A stretch of 64,000 bases of DNA from Roseovarius lutimaris. GTDB lineage: Bacteria; Pseudomonadota; Alphaproteobacteria; Rhodobacterales; Rhodobacteraceae. The position numbers and the translations under genes are program-made. Numbering within the stretch: position 1 is the first letter of the stretch; each line of letters begins with the position of its first letter. This document shows positions 43,296 to 52,761 of the stretch, piece after piece. The DNA lies in contig NZ_FOVP01000013.1 in assembly GCF_900115165.1 (NCBI RefSeq), forward strand, positions 1 to 64,000, in the 5' to 3' direction. The notes under the pieces are model-generated. The model saw only the letters and a list, made by a program, of their open reading frames with translations, had not been told where the DNA came from and did no database searches.

Positions 43296-44981
43296 TCAGA
43301 TCTCGTCGGGGAAATGCTTGATGGTCAGGCGAATCGGGTTCGGCGCCGCCTGCCCCAGACCACAGATCGACGCATCGGCCATCGCCGTGCACAGTTCCTG
43401 CAAGAGCGGTTGATCCCAGGTATCGGCCTGCATCAGCTTGACCGCCTTTTCACAGCCCACCCGACACGGCGTACACTGGCCACAGCTTTCATCCTCAAAG
43501 AATCGCAGCATGTTAAGCGCGGCCTGTTTGGCGCTATCGTGATCCGACAGAACCACAACCGCCGCCGAGCCGATAAAGGTGCCATGCGGTTGCAGCGTGT
43601 CGAAATCAAGCGGCATGTCATCCATCGAGGCCGGCAAAAGCCCGGAAGACGGGCCACCCGGCTGATAGGCCTTGAGAGTGTGCCCCTCAAGCATGCCCCC
43701 CGCCGCCGCGACAATATCGGTGATGGTCGACCCGGCCGGCAAAAGATGCACGCCAGGGTTTTTGACCCGCCCCGACACCGAATAGGATCGCAGGCCCTTG
43801 CGCCCGTTCTTTTCCACACCTGACAGAATTTCGCCGCCCTCGCGCAGCACGCGGGTGACCCAATAGAGCGTCTCGACGTTGTTCACGAGCGTGGGGCGGT
43901 TAAAAATGCCGACCTGCGCCACAAAGGGCGGGCGATGGCGCGGCAGACCGCGTTTGCCTTCGATGGATTCGATCATCGCGGATTCTTCGCCGCAGATATA
44001 AGCGCCCGCACCGCGCCGCAGCTCGATATAGCCCGGTGCGACTTTAGAGTCGTCTTCCAAAGCCTTGATTTCACGCTTTAAAATCTCGATCACGGCGGGA
44101 TATTCATCACGCATGTAGATAAAACACCGCTCCGCCTCGACCGCCCAGGCCGCAACCAACATTCCTTCAAGAAAAACATGCGGATAGCGTTCGAGATGAA
44201 AGCGATCTTTAAAGGTTCCCGGCTCGCCCTCGTCACCATTCACGGCCAGATATCGCGGGCCCGGTTCGGCACGCACGAACCCCCATTTGCGCCCCGACGG
44301 GAAACCCGCGCCGCCAAGACCGCGCAGGCCCGAAGCCAGCAGGGTGTCCTGCACGGTTTCAAAATCGCCTGCCTCGCGCAACTCGGCCAATTTGGCGTAG
44401 CCGCCGGTTGAACAATAGTCTGCAAACCCCTGATATGGCGGGAGATGTGCATGGATCTCACCCGCTGCGATCGCCGCCTCTACCTTTTCGGGCGTGGCAT
44501 GGTCGATATGGTGATGGCCAAGCTCCAGCACCGGGGCCGTATCACAGCGCCCCATGCAAGGCGCGCGCAAGACCCGCACCTCGGAGGCATCAAGCCCATC
44601 CTCAAGCGCGCGTTTCAAGGCCTGCGCGCCGGCAAGCTCGCAGGACAGCGAATCACACACCCGGATGGTCAGCGCGGGGGGCGGGGTTTCGCCTTCTTTC
44701 ACCACATCGAAATGCGCGTAAAAGCTGGCAACTTCATAAACCTCGGCCATCGAAATACGAAGCTCTTCGGCCAAAGCCCGCAGATGCGCCGCCGACAGAT
44801 GACCGTATTCATCCTGAATAAGGTGCAGATATTCGATCAGCAAATCCCGGCGATGCGGCCCCTCGCCGAGAAGCGCACGCACCTCTGACCACGGCTGATC
44901 CTCCAGCTGGCGGCCCTTGGGCGTGTGCCGCCCCTTGCCCTTGCCCGATTTCCAGACGCCCTTGCGCTCATCCAGTGCCAT
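43296..44981 (-). CDS. NuoE-NuoF-type fusion flavoprotein (formate dehydrogenase beta-like)
   Basis: A 561-residue fusion. Residues about 30-170 are NuoE-like with the 2Fe-2S cysteines in CDSLSCELAG and CMGRCDTAP. Residues about 200-560 are NuoF-like: the NADH/FMN region GLRGLGGAGFPSGRKW ... NGDEGEPGTFKDR, GAGAYICGEESAMIES, and the 4Fe-4S site ESCGQCTPCRVGCEK with a downstream Cys. This is the diaphorase architecture of soluble NAD+-linked formate dehydrogenases (FdsB) and Hox-type enzymes, not of complex I. No formate dehydrogenase alpha subunit (FdsA) or FdsD lies beside it; the next gene on the strand is ftsY. Its partner must be encoded elsewhere. Confidence 0.85.
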   Translation of the reverse strand: MALDERKGVWKSGKGKGRHTPKGRQLEDQPWSEVRALLGEGPHRRDLLIEYLHLIQDEYGHLSAAHLRALAEELRISMAEVYEVASFYAHFDVVKEGETPPPALTIRVCDSLSCELAGAQALKRALEDGLDASEVRVLRAPCMGRCDTAPVLELGHHHIDHATPEKVEAAIAAGEIHAHLPPYQGFADYCSTGGYAKLAELREAGDFETVQDTLLASGLRGLGGAGFPSGRKWGFVRAEPGPRYLAVNGDEGEPGTFKDRFHLERYPHVFLEGMLVAAWAVEAERCFIYMRDEYPAVIEILKREIKALEDDSKVAPGYIELRRGAGAYICGEESAMIESIEGKRGLPRHRPPFVAQVGIFNRPTLVNNVETLYWVTRVLREGGEILSGVEKNGRKGLRSYSVSGRVKNPGVHLLPAGSTITDIVAAAGGMLEGHTLKAYQPGGPSSGLLPASMDDMPLDFDTLQPHGTFIGSAAVVVLSDHDSAKQAALNMLRFFEDESCGQCTPCRVGCEKAVKLMQADTWDQPLLQELCTAMADASICGLGQAAPNPIRLTIKHFPDEI

Positions 44982-45198
44982 GCGATGTTCCTCAATTGTA
45001 GGTGTGCCAAGGAATACGGCCTGCCGCCTGCCCCTGCGAGATCAAAAGCGACATTCGCGCCCCCGGATGCGTTGACGCCGTGCAAAATCCGCCCAATCGC
45101 ACGCATTTCCCCGCCTTCGCCCCGGACATGCCCTATGTCCGCCCAAGATGTCGGGCTATTGTGACGGCTATGATGCAGATTTCAACCGGGCCAAACGC

Positions 45199-46257
45199 AT
45201 GATCCCCTTTGCCATTGCCACCAGCCTGCCGATGATCCTGATCGCGCTTGCCGCCGTCTCGGGCGGTGTCTGGGCCGGGCTGGCGGTGGGATATGTCACG
45301 GTTTTGATCTTTTTCATGGATCGCCTGATGGCCACGCCGATGAAAAATGCCGAGCCCGAAGCCGAATTTCCCGCCGCAACGCCGCTTTTGATCGGGCTGG
45401 GGCTGGCGCATTTCGGGCTGTTGGCTCTGGCCCTTTGGGCGGTGGCCGGGGAAAGCGGCCTGACCCTCGCAGAGCGGGCATTGGTGGCCATTTCCAGTGC
45501 ATTGGTGATGGGGCAAATCTCGCATCCGGTGGCACATGAATTGATCCACCGCCCCGCGCGCGGTCTGCGACTGATGGGAAAGCTGATCTATAGCTCGATC
45601 CTGTTTGGCCATCACGCAAGCGCCCATCTGACCGTGCATCATGTCCATGTGGCCAGCCGCAGCGATCCCAGCAGCGCGCGCCCCGGTGAGGGGCTTTATC
45701 GTTATATCACAAGGGCATGGCCCGGTGCGTTTCGCGCCGGCTTGCGCGCCGAAAGCCGTCTTCGTTCCGGCGCCAACAAGGCGGTCTGGAGCCACCCTTA
45801 TGCGTTATATCTTGGCGGCGCCGCGCTTGTGCTGGCGGCAAGTGCCGTGGTCTTTGGCCTGCGCGGGGTGGCGACGCTGGCGTTTATCGCAGGCTATGCG
45901 CAACTCCAGATTCTGATGTCGGATTATGTCCAGCATTACGGGCTGCGCCGTGCCACGCGCGCCGATGGGCGCCCGGAACCCGTTGGCCCGCAGCATTCGT
46001 GGAATGCCCCGCATCGGGCCTCATCCGCGATGACGCTGAACGCGCCGCGCCATTCGGATCATCATGTCACCCCAACGCGCGCTTATCCCGCGCTGCAACT
46101 CAAAGCCGAAACCATGCCGATGCTGCCCCATTCCCTTCCGGTGATGGCTGTGCTGGCGCTTGTGCCGCCGCTGTGGCGCCGAATCATGGATCCACGCGCG
46201 GCGCACTGGCGCGACCAAGATACATCTGGCGAGACGGCCCGCGATCTGGCAGTCTGA
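45199..46257 (+). CDS. AlkB-like membrane di-iron fatty-acid desaturase/alkane hydroxylase family
   Basis: A 352-residue integral membrane non-haem di-iron enzyme. The His clusters that bind iron are present: HPVAHELIHR, HHASAHLTVHHVHV and APRHSDHHVTPTRAYPAL, plus SWNAPHR in the family's NxxH position. Six membrane helices are spread as in AlkB. AlkB members hydroxylate alkanes at C1, but roseobacter paralogues may act on other chains. ATG 45199 (MIPFAIATSLPM) matches the family start; an ATG at 45148 is possible. No rubredoxin gene is nearby; a 2Fe-2S ferredoxin lies 5 kb away. Confidence 0.85.
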   Translation: MIPFAIATSLPMILIALAAVSGGVWAGLAVGYVTVLIFFMDRLMATPMKNAEPEAEFPAATPLLIGLGLAHFGLLALALWAVAGESGLTLAERALVAISSALVMGQISHPVAHELIHRPARGLRLMGKLIYSSILFGHHASAHLTVHHVHVASRSDPSSARPGEGLYRYITRAWPGAFRAGLRAESRLRSGANKAVWSHPYALYLGGAALVLAASAVVFGLRGVATLAFIAGYAQLQILMSDYVQHYGLRRATRADGRPEPVGPQHSWNAPHRASSAMTLNAPRHSDHHVTPTRAYPALQLKAETMPMLPHSLPVMAVLALVPPLWRRIMDPRAAHWRDQDTSGETARDLAV

Positions 46258-46261
46258 GCCG

Positions 46262-46654
46262 ATGCGAGCCATGTTTTTGACCCTCTCCCTGATCACCCTC
46301 ACCGCCCCGGCAACGGCACAAATGAGCGGCACCGAATTTGACGCCTATACCCGTGGGCATACGTTTTATTACGGCGCGGGCGGTGCCCCCTATGGCGGCG
46401 AGGAATACCTCGACAATCGGCGGGTGCGTTGGTCGTTTCTGGATGGCAAATGCCAGGATGGGCAGTGGTACGAAGAGGATGGAATGATCTGTTTCATCTA
46501 TGAAAACCGCCCCGAACCGCAATGCTGGAGCTTTGAGCGCTCGGCAGATGGGCTTGTGGCGCGCTTTGGCGGGCCGCGCGCGATGGCCGAGCTTTACGAG
46601 GTGGAGAAATCAGAAGAACCACTGATGTGTCTGGGGCCGGAGATCGGGGTTTGA
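46262..46654 (+). CDS. Secreted hypothetical protein (130 aa)
   Basis: A 130-residue protein with an N-terminal signal peptide (MFLTLSLITLTAPATAQ). The mature part has a Tyr/Gly-rich stretch (YTRGHTFYYGAGGAPYGGEE) and four cysteines (KCQDG, MICFI, QCWSF, MCLGP) that could pair in the periplasm. The start is 2 bases after the AlkB-like stop, so co-translation is likely. It resembles uncharacterised periplasmic proteins of roseobacters; no function is assigned. Confidence 0.68.
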   Translation: MRAMFLTLSLITLTAPATAQMSGTEFDAYTRGHTFYYGAGGAPYGGEEYLDNRRVRWSFLDGKCQDGQWYEEDGMICFIYENRPEPQCWSFERSADGLVARFGGPRAMAELYEVEKSEEPLMCLGPEIGV

Positions 46655-46756
46655 GTTTTCATTCATCAACCTGAAATCGGAATGTATTCAGGTAAAATTG
46701 CAATTTCCTTGATTATATCGAACATTTGCCACCGCCCTCGCCTTGAGAGCAGGACG

Positions 46757-46789
46757 CCTCCGGCGGGAGTATTATTGGAAAGATGAAAG
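46757..46789 (+). repeat. Intergenic GAGTATTT/AAGATGAAA element, copy 4
   Basis: CGGCGGGAGTATTATTGGAA followed by AGATGAAAG. It lies just before the stop of xseA; the closest relative is copy 7 at 55163. Confidence 0.6.
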
Positions 46790-46796
46790 TCTGATT

Positions 46797-48299
46797 TCAG
46801 AAAAGACTGCCTTGATTGGAAGGCGGTTTTTTGGGCTTTGACGCGGGGCGCACCGGCGTTGCAGGCGTGCCCACCGGCGAAAGCGGCAGGCGCCCATCGG
46901 CGAATTCGATCTCAAGCGCGGCGGCCTTGGCGGCGGTGACCTTGGTGGTCAGCACCTTGCCATCCCCGTCACGCACAACCGCATAGCCGCGTTTGAGGGT
47001 GGCGGTGTAGCCAAGCGTTTCGCGCAACCGGTCCATTGCGTCTATTTTACCGCGCCAATTGGTGGTCTGGCGTGTAGCGGCCTCGCCAAACCGGGTGGTC
47101 AGGCGCGCAAGATCGCGTTTCTTGAGGTCGATATCACGCGACAGGGCATGGATATTGAGCCGCGCGGCGGTGCCGTCAAGACGGCGACGATCACTATCGA
47201 CGGCGCGGCGCAACAGGCCGGGGCGCAAGGCCCCCGCGGTTTCAGAAAGCTTGACGCGGCGGGTCTGGACCGAGCGGATAAGCGCGGCCGGAAGCCGGTC
47301 AGACCAGGTATCAAACCGCTGGCGCGCCGTATCAAGCAGCGTATCAGCGCGCGGCAAGGCCCGCGAGAGATCGCGAAGCCGCTGGCCGCGTGTCGCCAGC
47401 CCCGCGCTTAGCGCATGGGTCAATCGCGCGTCCTGAGCATCGAGCCAGGCCATCAGATCAAGACGCACCGGCACCGCCAATTCCGCCGCAGCCGTCGGCG
47501 TCGGCGCGCGCTTGTCAGAGGCAAAGTCGATCAACGTGGTGTCGGTTTCATGGCCCACCGCCGAAATCAGCGGAATATCCGAACCCGCAGCCGCGCGCAC
47601 GACGATTTCCTCGTTGAAGCCCCAAAGGTCTTCTACCGATCCACCGCCGCGCGCAACGATCAACAGATCCGGGCGCGGCAGCGGCCCGCCGGGGGTGAGG
47701 GCGTTGAACCCGGCAATGGCGCGCGCCACCTCGGCGGCGCATTTCTCGCCCTGCACGGCAACCGGCCAGATCAGCACCTTTCGCGGAAAGCGGTCGCGCA
47801 GACGATGCAGGATATCGCGGATCACCGCCCCCGAGGGCGAGGTGATAACACCAATGATTTCAGGTAGGTAGGGGATAGACTTTTTAAGGTCGGGCGCGAA
47901 CAGCCCCTCGCCCGCCAGCAGCGCCTTGCGCTTTTCCAACATCGCCATGAGCGCGCCCATGCCGGCCGGCTTGAGGTCTTCGATCACGATCTGATAGCGC
48001 GATTGGCCGGGGAATGTGGTGAGGCGCCCTGTGGCCACCACCTCCATCCCCTCTTCGGGCTGCACGGCAAGGCGGCCGGCGACGCCTTTCCAGATGATGC
48101 CGGCAAGCACCGCGCGATCATCCTTGAGATCAAGATAGATATGGCCCGAACGCGGGCGCGAGATACGGCCCAATTCGCCACGCACGCGGACGCGGGCAAA
48201 TTCGCCCTCGATCATCCGCTTTATCGCACCGGAGAGGTCAGAGACCGAAAATTCAGGGGCGTTTTCGCCGGGGGTGGGATCGTCGATCAGATCGGACAT
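46797..48299 (-). CDS. xseA: Exodeoxyribonuclease VII large subunit
   Basis: Large subunit (500 residues) of the ssDNA-specific exonuclease VII, which works with XseB. An N-terminal OB domain lies at about 15-110 (VRGELGRISRPRSGHIYLDL), then the nuclease core about 130-330 (LFAPDLKKSIPYLPEIIGVI, VARGGGSVEDLWGFNEE, SAVGHETDTTLIDFASDKRA) and a C-terminal coiled-coil and RGYAVVRD segment. Start MSDLIDDPT at 48299. xseB is not in the window. It is divergent from purD across 74 bases, a usual pairing in Rhodobacterales. Confidence 0.94.
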   Translation of the reverse strand: MSDLIDDPTPGENAPEFSVSDLSGAIKRMIEGEFARVRVRGELGRISRPRSGHIYLDLKDDRAVLAGIIWKGVAGRLAVQPEEGMEVVATGRLTTFPGQSRYQIVIEDLKPAGMGALMAMLEKRKALLAGEGLFAPDLKKSIPYLPEIIGVITSPSGAVIRDILHRLRDRFPRKVLIWPVAVQGEKCAAEVARAIAGFNALTPGGPLPRPDLLIVARGGGSVEDLWGFNEEIVVRAAAGSDIPLISAVGHETDTTLIDFASDKRAPTPTAAAELAVPVRLDLMAWLDAQDARLTHALSAGLATRGQRLRDLSRALPRADTLLDTARQRFDTWSDRLPAALIRSVQTRRVKLSETAGALRPGLLRRAVDSDRRRLDGTAARLNIHALSRDIDLKKRDLARLTTRFGEAATRQTTNWRGKIDAMDRLRETLGYTATLKRGYAVVRDGDGKVLTTKVTAAKAAALEIEFADGRLPLSPVGTPATPVRPASKPKKPPSNQGSLF

Positions 48300-48373
48300 G
48301 TCTGCTGCCTTGTGTCTGGCTTTGCGCCACCTTAGAACGCGGGGCAAGCGAGGCCAAGCAGGAGTTATGCGCC

Positions 48374-49636
48374 ATGAATATTCTGATCCTCGGGTCCGGC
48401 GGGCGCGAACACAGCATCGCCTGGGCGGTGATGCAAAACCCGAAATGCGACAAGCTTATCGTGGCGCCGGGTAATGCCGGAATCGCGGTTATTGCCGAAT
48501 GCGCAAGTCTGGATATCCTTGATGGTGCAGCCGTAATCGGGTTTTGCGAAGCCGAAGCAATTGATTTCGTGATCATCGGCCCCGAGGCGCCATTGGCCGC
48601 CGGGGTGGCGGATCGGCTGCGAGAGGCCGGGTTTCTGGTTTTTGGCCCCGGCGCCGAGGCGGCAAAGCTTGAGGCCAGCAAGAGTTTTACCAAGGCGATC
48701 TGTGATGCGGCGGGCGCGCCGACGGCTGGCTATGGCCATTTCACCGAGGCCGAGGCCGCGAAGGCCTATGTTCATGCCCAGGGTGCGCCGATCGTGGTCA
48801 AGGCAGACGGGCTTGCGGCGGGCAAGGGCGTGATCGTCGCCGAAACCGTCGATCAGGCGCTCGCGGCGGTGGACGACATGTTTGGCGGCGACTTTGGCAG
48901 CGCCGGCGCCGAGGTGGTGATCGAAGAGTTCATGGAGGGCGAAGAGGCGTCATTCTTTGTGCTCTGTGACGGCGAGACCGCCCTGCCCATCGGCACGGCG
49001 CAGGATCACAAGCGCGTCGGCGAAGGCGACACCGGCCCCAATACCGGCGGCATGGGTGCCTATTCGCCCGCTCCGGTGATGAGCGCGGCGGTGACGCAAA
49101 AGGCGCTGGACGAGATCGTGCGCCCGTGTCTTGCCGAAATGGCGCGGCGCGGTACGCCGTTTCAAGGGGTATTGTTCGTCGGCCTGATGATCAAGGACGG
49201 CCAGCCGCGGCTCGTGGAATATAACGTGCGCTTTGGCGATCCCGAATGTCAGGTTCTGATGATGCGGCTTGGCGCGCAGGTGTTTGACCTGCTTCAGGCC
49301 GCCGCCGAGGGGCGTCTGGCAGAGATGTCGGTCAATTGGGCCGATGATCATGCCGTGACGGTTGTGATGGCCGCCAATGGCTATCCTGGCGCTTATGAAA
49401 AGGGAAGTGTGATCAAAGGCTTGAATGAGTGCCCCGAAGACAGCTTTCATATGGTTTTTCATGCGGGCACAGGCCGGGCCGAGGGGCAATATATTGCCGC
49501 GGGCGGGCGGGTTCTGGCCGCAACCGCGCGCGGCGCCACCTTGCAGGAGGCGCACGACCGGGCCTATGTGATGGTAGACCGGATTGACTGGCCGCAAGGG
49601 TTTTGTCGGCGCGATATCGGTTGGCGCGCGCTTTGA
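48374..49636 (+). CDS. purD: Phosphoribosylamine--glycine ligase
   Basis: Second enzyme of purine synthesis, joining glycine to phosphoribosylamine with ATP. The 420-residue ATP-grasp protein opens MNILILGSGGREHSIAW, carries VKADGLAAGKGVIVAE (ATP loop), GPNTGGMGAYSPAPV and LVEYNVRFGDPECQVLMMRL (metal site). AGGAG lies 10 bases before the ATG. Divergent from xseA. Confidence 0.96.
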   Translation: MNILILGSGGREHSIAWAVMQNPKCDKLIVAPGNAGIAVIAECASLDILDGAAVIGFCEAEAIDFVIIGPEAPLAAGVADRLREAGFLVFGPGAEAAKLEASKSFTKAICDAAGAPTAGYGHFTEAEAAKAYVHAQGAPIVVKADGLAAGKGVIVAETVDQALAAVDDMFGGDFGSAGAEVVIEEFMEGEEASFFVLCDGETALPIGTAQDHKRVGEGDTGPNTGGMGAYSPAPVMSAAVTQKALDEIVRPCLAEMARRGTPFQGVLFVGLMIKDGQPRLVEYNVRFGDPECQVLMMRLGAQVFDLLQAAAEGRLAEMSVNWADDHAVTVVMAANGYPGAYEKGSVIKGLNECPEDSFHMVFHAGTGRAEGQYIAAGGRVLAATARGATLQEAHDRAYVMVDRIDWPQGFCRRDIGWRAL

Positions 49637-49674
49637 GGCGTTTGATGTCGAATGGCTTGCGCCATCCGACCGAT

Positions 49675-49726
49675 GCGAGGGGCGCTGCCCCTCGCGCTCC
49701 CCGGAGTATTTTGGCCAAGAAGAAGA
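49675..49726 (+). repeat. GC hairpin plus GAGTATTT/AAGAAGAAG element, copy 5
   Basis: CGAGGGGCGCTGCCCCTCG is a short hairpin. It is followed by CCCCGGAGTATTTTGGCCAA and GAAGAAG, the fullest form of the dispersed element. It lies downstream of purD and may double as its terminator. Confidence 0.65.
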
Positions 49727-49807
49727 TCAGGCGATGGCCATCGAGCGTCTGAGCGCCGCCGGGCAGGTATAACTTTATCGGCGGTGACGCGCGGGCATGG
49801 TTGGAGA

Positions 49808-51187
49808 TTACACACCTGTCCCAAGCTCAACGACCGGAAGACGGTTGATCACGATCTCGACGTCATTGACCGTGCTGAAGCCGTCTTCGGGCTGATTGAA
49901 CGCGGCAGTCACGCTGCCCAGGAAAATGCGGGCGACCTCCGCGCTTGGTGCCAGAAACTCGGGTGGCCTTATGAAGACCCCATCCGGCGGGCCATCTGCC
50001 GCCAGATAAGTCGAATCGTCGCCGATTATGCTGTAGGATGTCATCGGTCCGCCCTCAAATTCGGGCGGGGTGTACACTACCTGCAGGTACTCGGCGCTGC
50101 TGCCGTCCGCGCCCGAGGACGATCCGCTAAACGTCGTGCTGTCGAAGATGTCGAACGTGCCTTCGAGCGTCGGATCGACATTCAGCACCACGCGGGTGAT
50201 ATCGGCCAGCGGGTTTGCCTCTTGCAGCGCAAGGTTGAGGTTTGACGTCGAAAAATCGGCCGGATCGTCGGCACCGATATTGAACACGAGATCCGTGCCG
50301 TCGCGCAGCGGCTCGAGCGGCTCGTCGCTGGCAGGTTCTTCGTCCACGATGCCGATCTGAATATCTTCGGCCTGCGACGGGTCCAGCCCATGCACGAGGA
50401 ACTGAAACGTCTCTGGATCCGCCTCGGCATCCTCCAGTTGCAGCGCGATGGACAAGAGCGACGCCTCCTCGCCCTCAAGTGGCTCTACCGTGACGTCAAA
50501 ACCGCTGACCGGTTCGGGCTCACGCTGCCCGACTTGCGCGCGAACGATTTCGATGCGGTCCTGTGCCGGATCAAAATCATGAAGCTCCGCGATGATCCTG
50601 CTGGGGGCCTCATTATCCACGACCTGGATCAGATCCTCGCCCTCGCCCAGGGTCACGTCGATATCGTCGCCAAGGCCAAACGGCCTGTCGAAGCTGACCG
50701 TGTCATTTCCCTCTCCGGCATCAATGACAGCCTGGGTGTTCACGTTCACGATAAGATCCTCGCCCGTGCCGCCCAACGCCACGGGAAAGGCATCTTCCCC
50801 CAATACGTCAGAGCCAAGCGAGAAAAACATGGAAATCGTGTCATTGCCCTCGCCACCGGCGGCGGTGCCACCGTTGAGGTACATGCGATCATCGCCCGCG
50901 CCGCCATCTGCGAAATTGTCCAAAGGCACGAAGCCGCCTGCTTCGGGATCGAATTCCCGGTCGTATTCCACCCCGATCGCATCGTCGCCGGATGTGTCCG
51001 TAAGATCGTCGAGTTCGTTCCACATGGCCAAGACGCCGCCAACGCTGGTGTCGCTCACGTCACCGCCGTCGCCGACTTGTTCGCCGGTCGGATCCTCTTC
51101 ATCGGATGGGGGAACGGGGTCGTTATTATCGTCGAAGATGAACGACGCACTCAACAGACCCATAGCCGCCAACATCAAGGCCAACAT
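49808..51187 (-). CDS. Acidic membrane-anchored or secreted protein with RTX-like Ca2+-binding repeats
   Basis: A 459-residue, strongly acidic protein. One N-terminal hydrophobic helix (MLALMLAAMGLLSASFIF) is followed by an Asp/Glu-rich linker (about 25-60). Nonapeptide-like G-G-x-G-x-D segments occur in the first half: DGGAGDDRMYLNGGTAAGGE, GGEGNDTISMF, GGTGEDLIVN, DAGEGNDTVSF and GEGEDLIQV. The repeats are degenerate compared with true RTX toxins. The second half has no recognised domain. Many roseobacter relatives are listed as calcium-binding proteins; an enzymatic role is not visible. The ATG at 51187 and a GTG at 51199 are both possible starts. Confidence 0.7.
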   Translation of the reverse strand: MLALMLAAMGLLSASFIFDDNNDPVPPSDEEDPTGEQVGDGGDVSDTSVGGVLAMWNELDDLTDTSGDDAIGVEYDREFDPEAGGFVPLDNFADGGAGDDRMYLNGGTAAGGEGNDTISMFFSLGSDVLGEDAFPVALGGTGEDLIVNVNTQAVIDAGEGNDTVSFDRPFGLGDDIDVTLGEGEDLIQVVDNEAPSRIIAELHDFDPAQDRIEIVRAQVGQREPEPVSGFDVTVEPLEGEEASLLSIALQLEDAEADPETFQFLVHGLDPSQAEDIQIGIVDEEPASDEPLEPLRDGTDLVFNIGADDPADFSTSNLNLALQEANPLADITRVVLNVDPTLEGTFDIFDSTTFSGSSSGADGSSAEYLQVVYTPPEFEGGPMTSYSIIGDDSTYLAADGPPDGVFIRPPEFLAPSAEVARIFLGSVTAAFNQPEDGFSTVNDVEIVINRLPVVELGTGV

Positions 51188-51393
51188 ACCGAAAATCACC
51201 TCTTACCCATTTACCAACGCAGGCAACCACACCCAAAAGGATATGTCAATTCAGCTACCGGTACACCGGATCAGCCGCAGATCATCGCCCACCCGAAACC
51301 GGGTGCCGATATGCGGCGCGACGGCGGATTTCACAAGGTCACCCTGACGCAAGCTGTAGATCGCCAGATGCGCCCCGACCGCCCCGCATCATG

Positions 51394-52138
<745 letters not shown>

Positions 52139-52666
52139 ATGAAACGCCCGCCCTTCGCCCTGCTGACCCTGATGATGCTTGGCCTTGCCGCTTGCCAAAC
52201 CACCCTGCCCACCACCGGCGTGGGCGAGCCTGATCTGGTGACCCGCCTTGAAGCGGCTCCCCCCGGTGCCGCACCCGGCACCTGCTGGGGCAAGCACGTA
52301 AGCCCGGCGGTGATCGAAACCGTGACCGAACAGATCATCCTGAAACCCGCAGAGATCACCAGCGATGGTCAGGTCCTCCAGCCCGCCATTTATAAAACCG
52401 AAACCCGTCAGGCGATTGTGGAAGAGCGCCGCGTCACATGGTTCGAAACCCCCTGCGCCGCCGATCAAACCCCGGATTTCGTCGGCTCTGTTCAGCGCGC
52501 CCTTGCCGCGCGCGACCTTTATCGCGGCCCGGCACATGGCGAGATGGATGCCCGCACCCGCGCCGCCATTCGCCGCTTTCAGGCCCCCGAGGGGCTGGAT
52601 TCAGGTATCCTATCGCTGGCTGCCGCGCGCAAGCTGGGGTTGATCTCGGTCGAACCCAACACCTAA
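52139..52666 (+). CDS. Lipoprotein with C-terminal peptidoglycan-binding domain
   Basis: A 175-residue lipoprotein. The signal peptide ends in the lipobox LAAC (Cys near residue 19), so it is lipid-anchored, with no Asp at +2 to retain it in the inner membrane (QTT follows), suggesting the outer membrane. Residues about 115-170 form a PG_binding_1-like unit (VQRALAARDLYRGPAHGEMD, then TRAAIRRFQ). It probably tethers the envelope to the wall. The RBS AGAGG is 10 bases upstream of the ATG. Confidence 0.78.
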   Translation: MKRPPFALLTLMMLGLAACQTTLPTTGVGEPDLVTRLEAAPPGAAPGTCWGKHVSPAVIETVTEQIILKPAEITSDGQVLQPAIYKTETRQAIVEERRVTWFETPCAADQTPDFVGSVQRALAARDLYRGPAHGEMDARTRAAIRRFQAPEGLDSGILSLAAARKLGLISVEPNT

Positions 52667-52683
52667 ATCATACCGGCGCCCTC

Positions 52684-52750
52684 ATTCTTCTGGCTTTAAA
52701 TATCCCGGGGGGAGACGCCCAACGGGCGGCGGGGGGCAGCGCCCCCCAAA
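52684..52750 (-). repeat. Inverted composite repeat: element copy 6 and GGGGGG hairpin
   Basis: On the minus strand: a GGGGGG/CCCCCC hairpin followed by CCCCGGGATATTTAAAGCCA and GAAGAA. It is the same composite, in opposite orientation, as 41890-41973. It lies between the lipoprotein stop and the apbC stop, where a terminator would be expected. Confidence 0.6.
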
Positions 52751-52761
52751 CCTCCCCGCCA

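Noticed and set aside
49652-50245. Plus-strand frames over the 3' part of the RTX-like gene
   Set aside because: Opposite strand of an acidic, repeat-bearing gene; no independent support.
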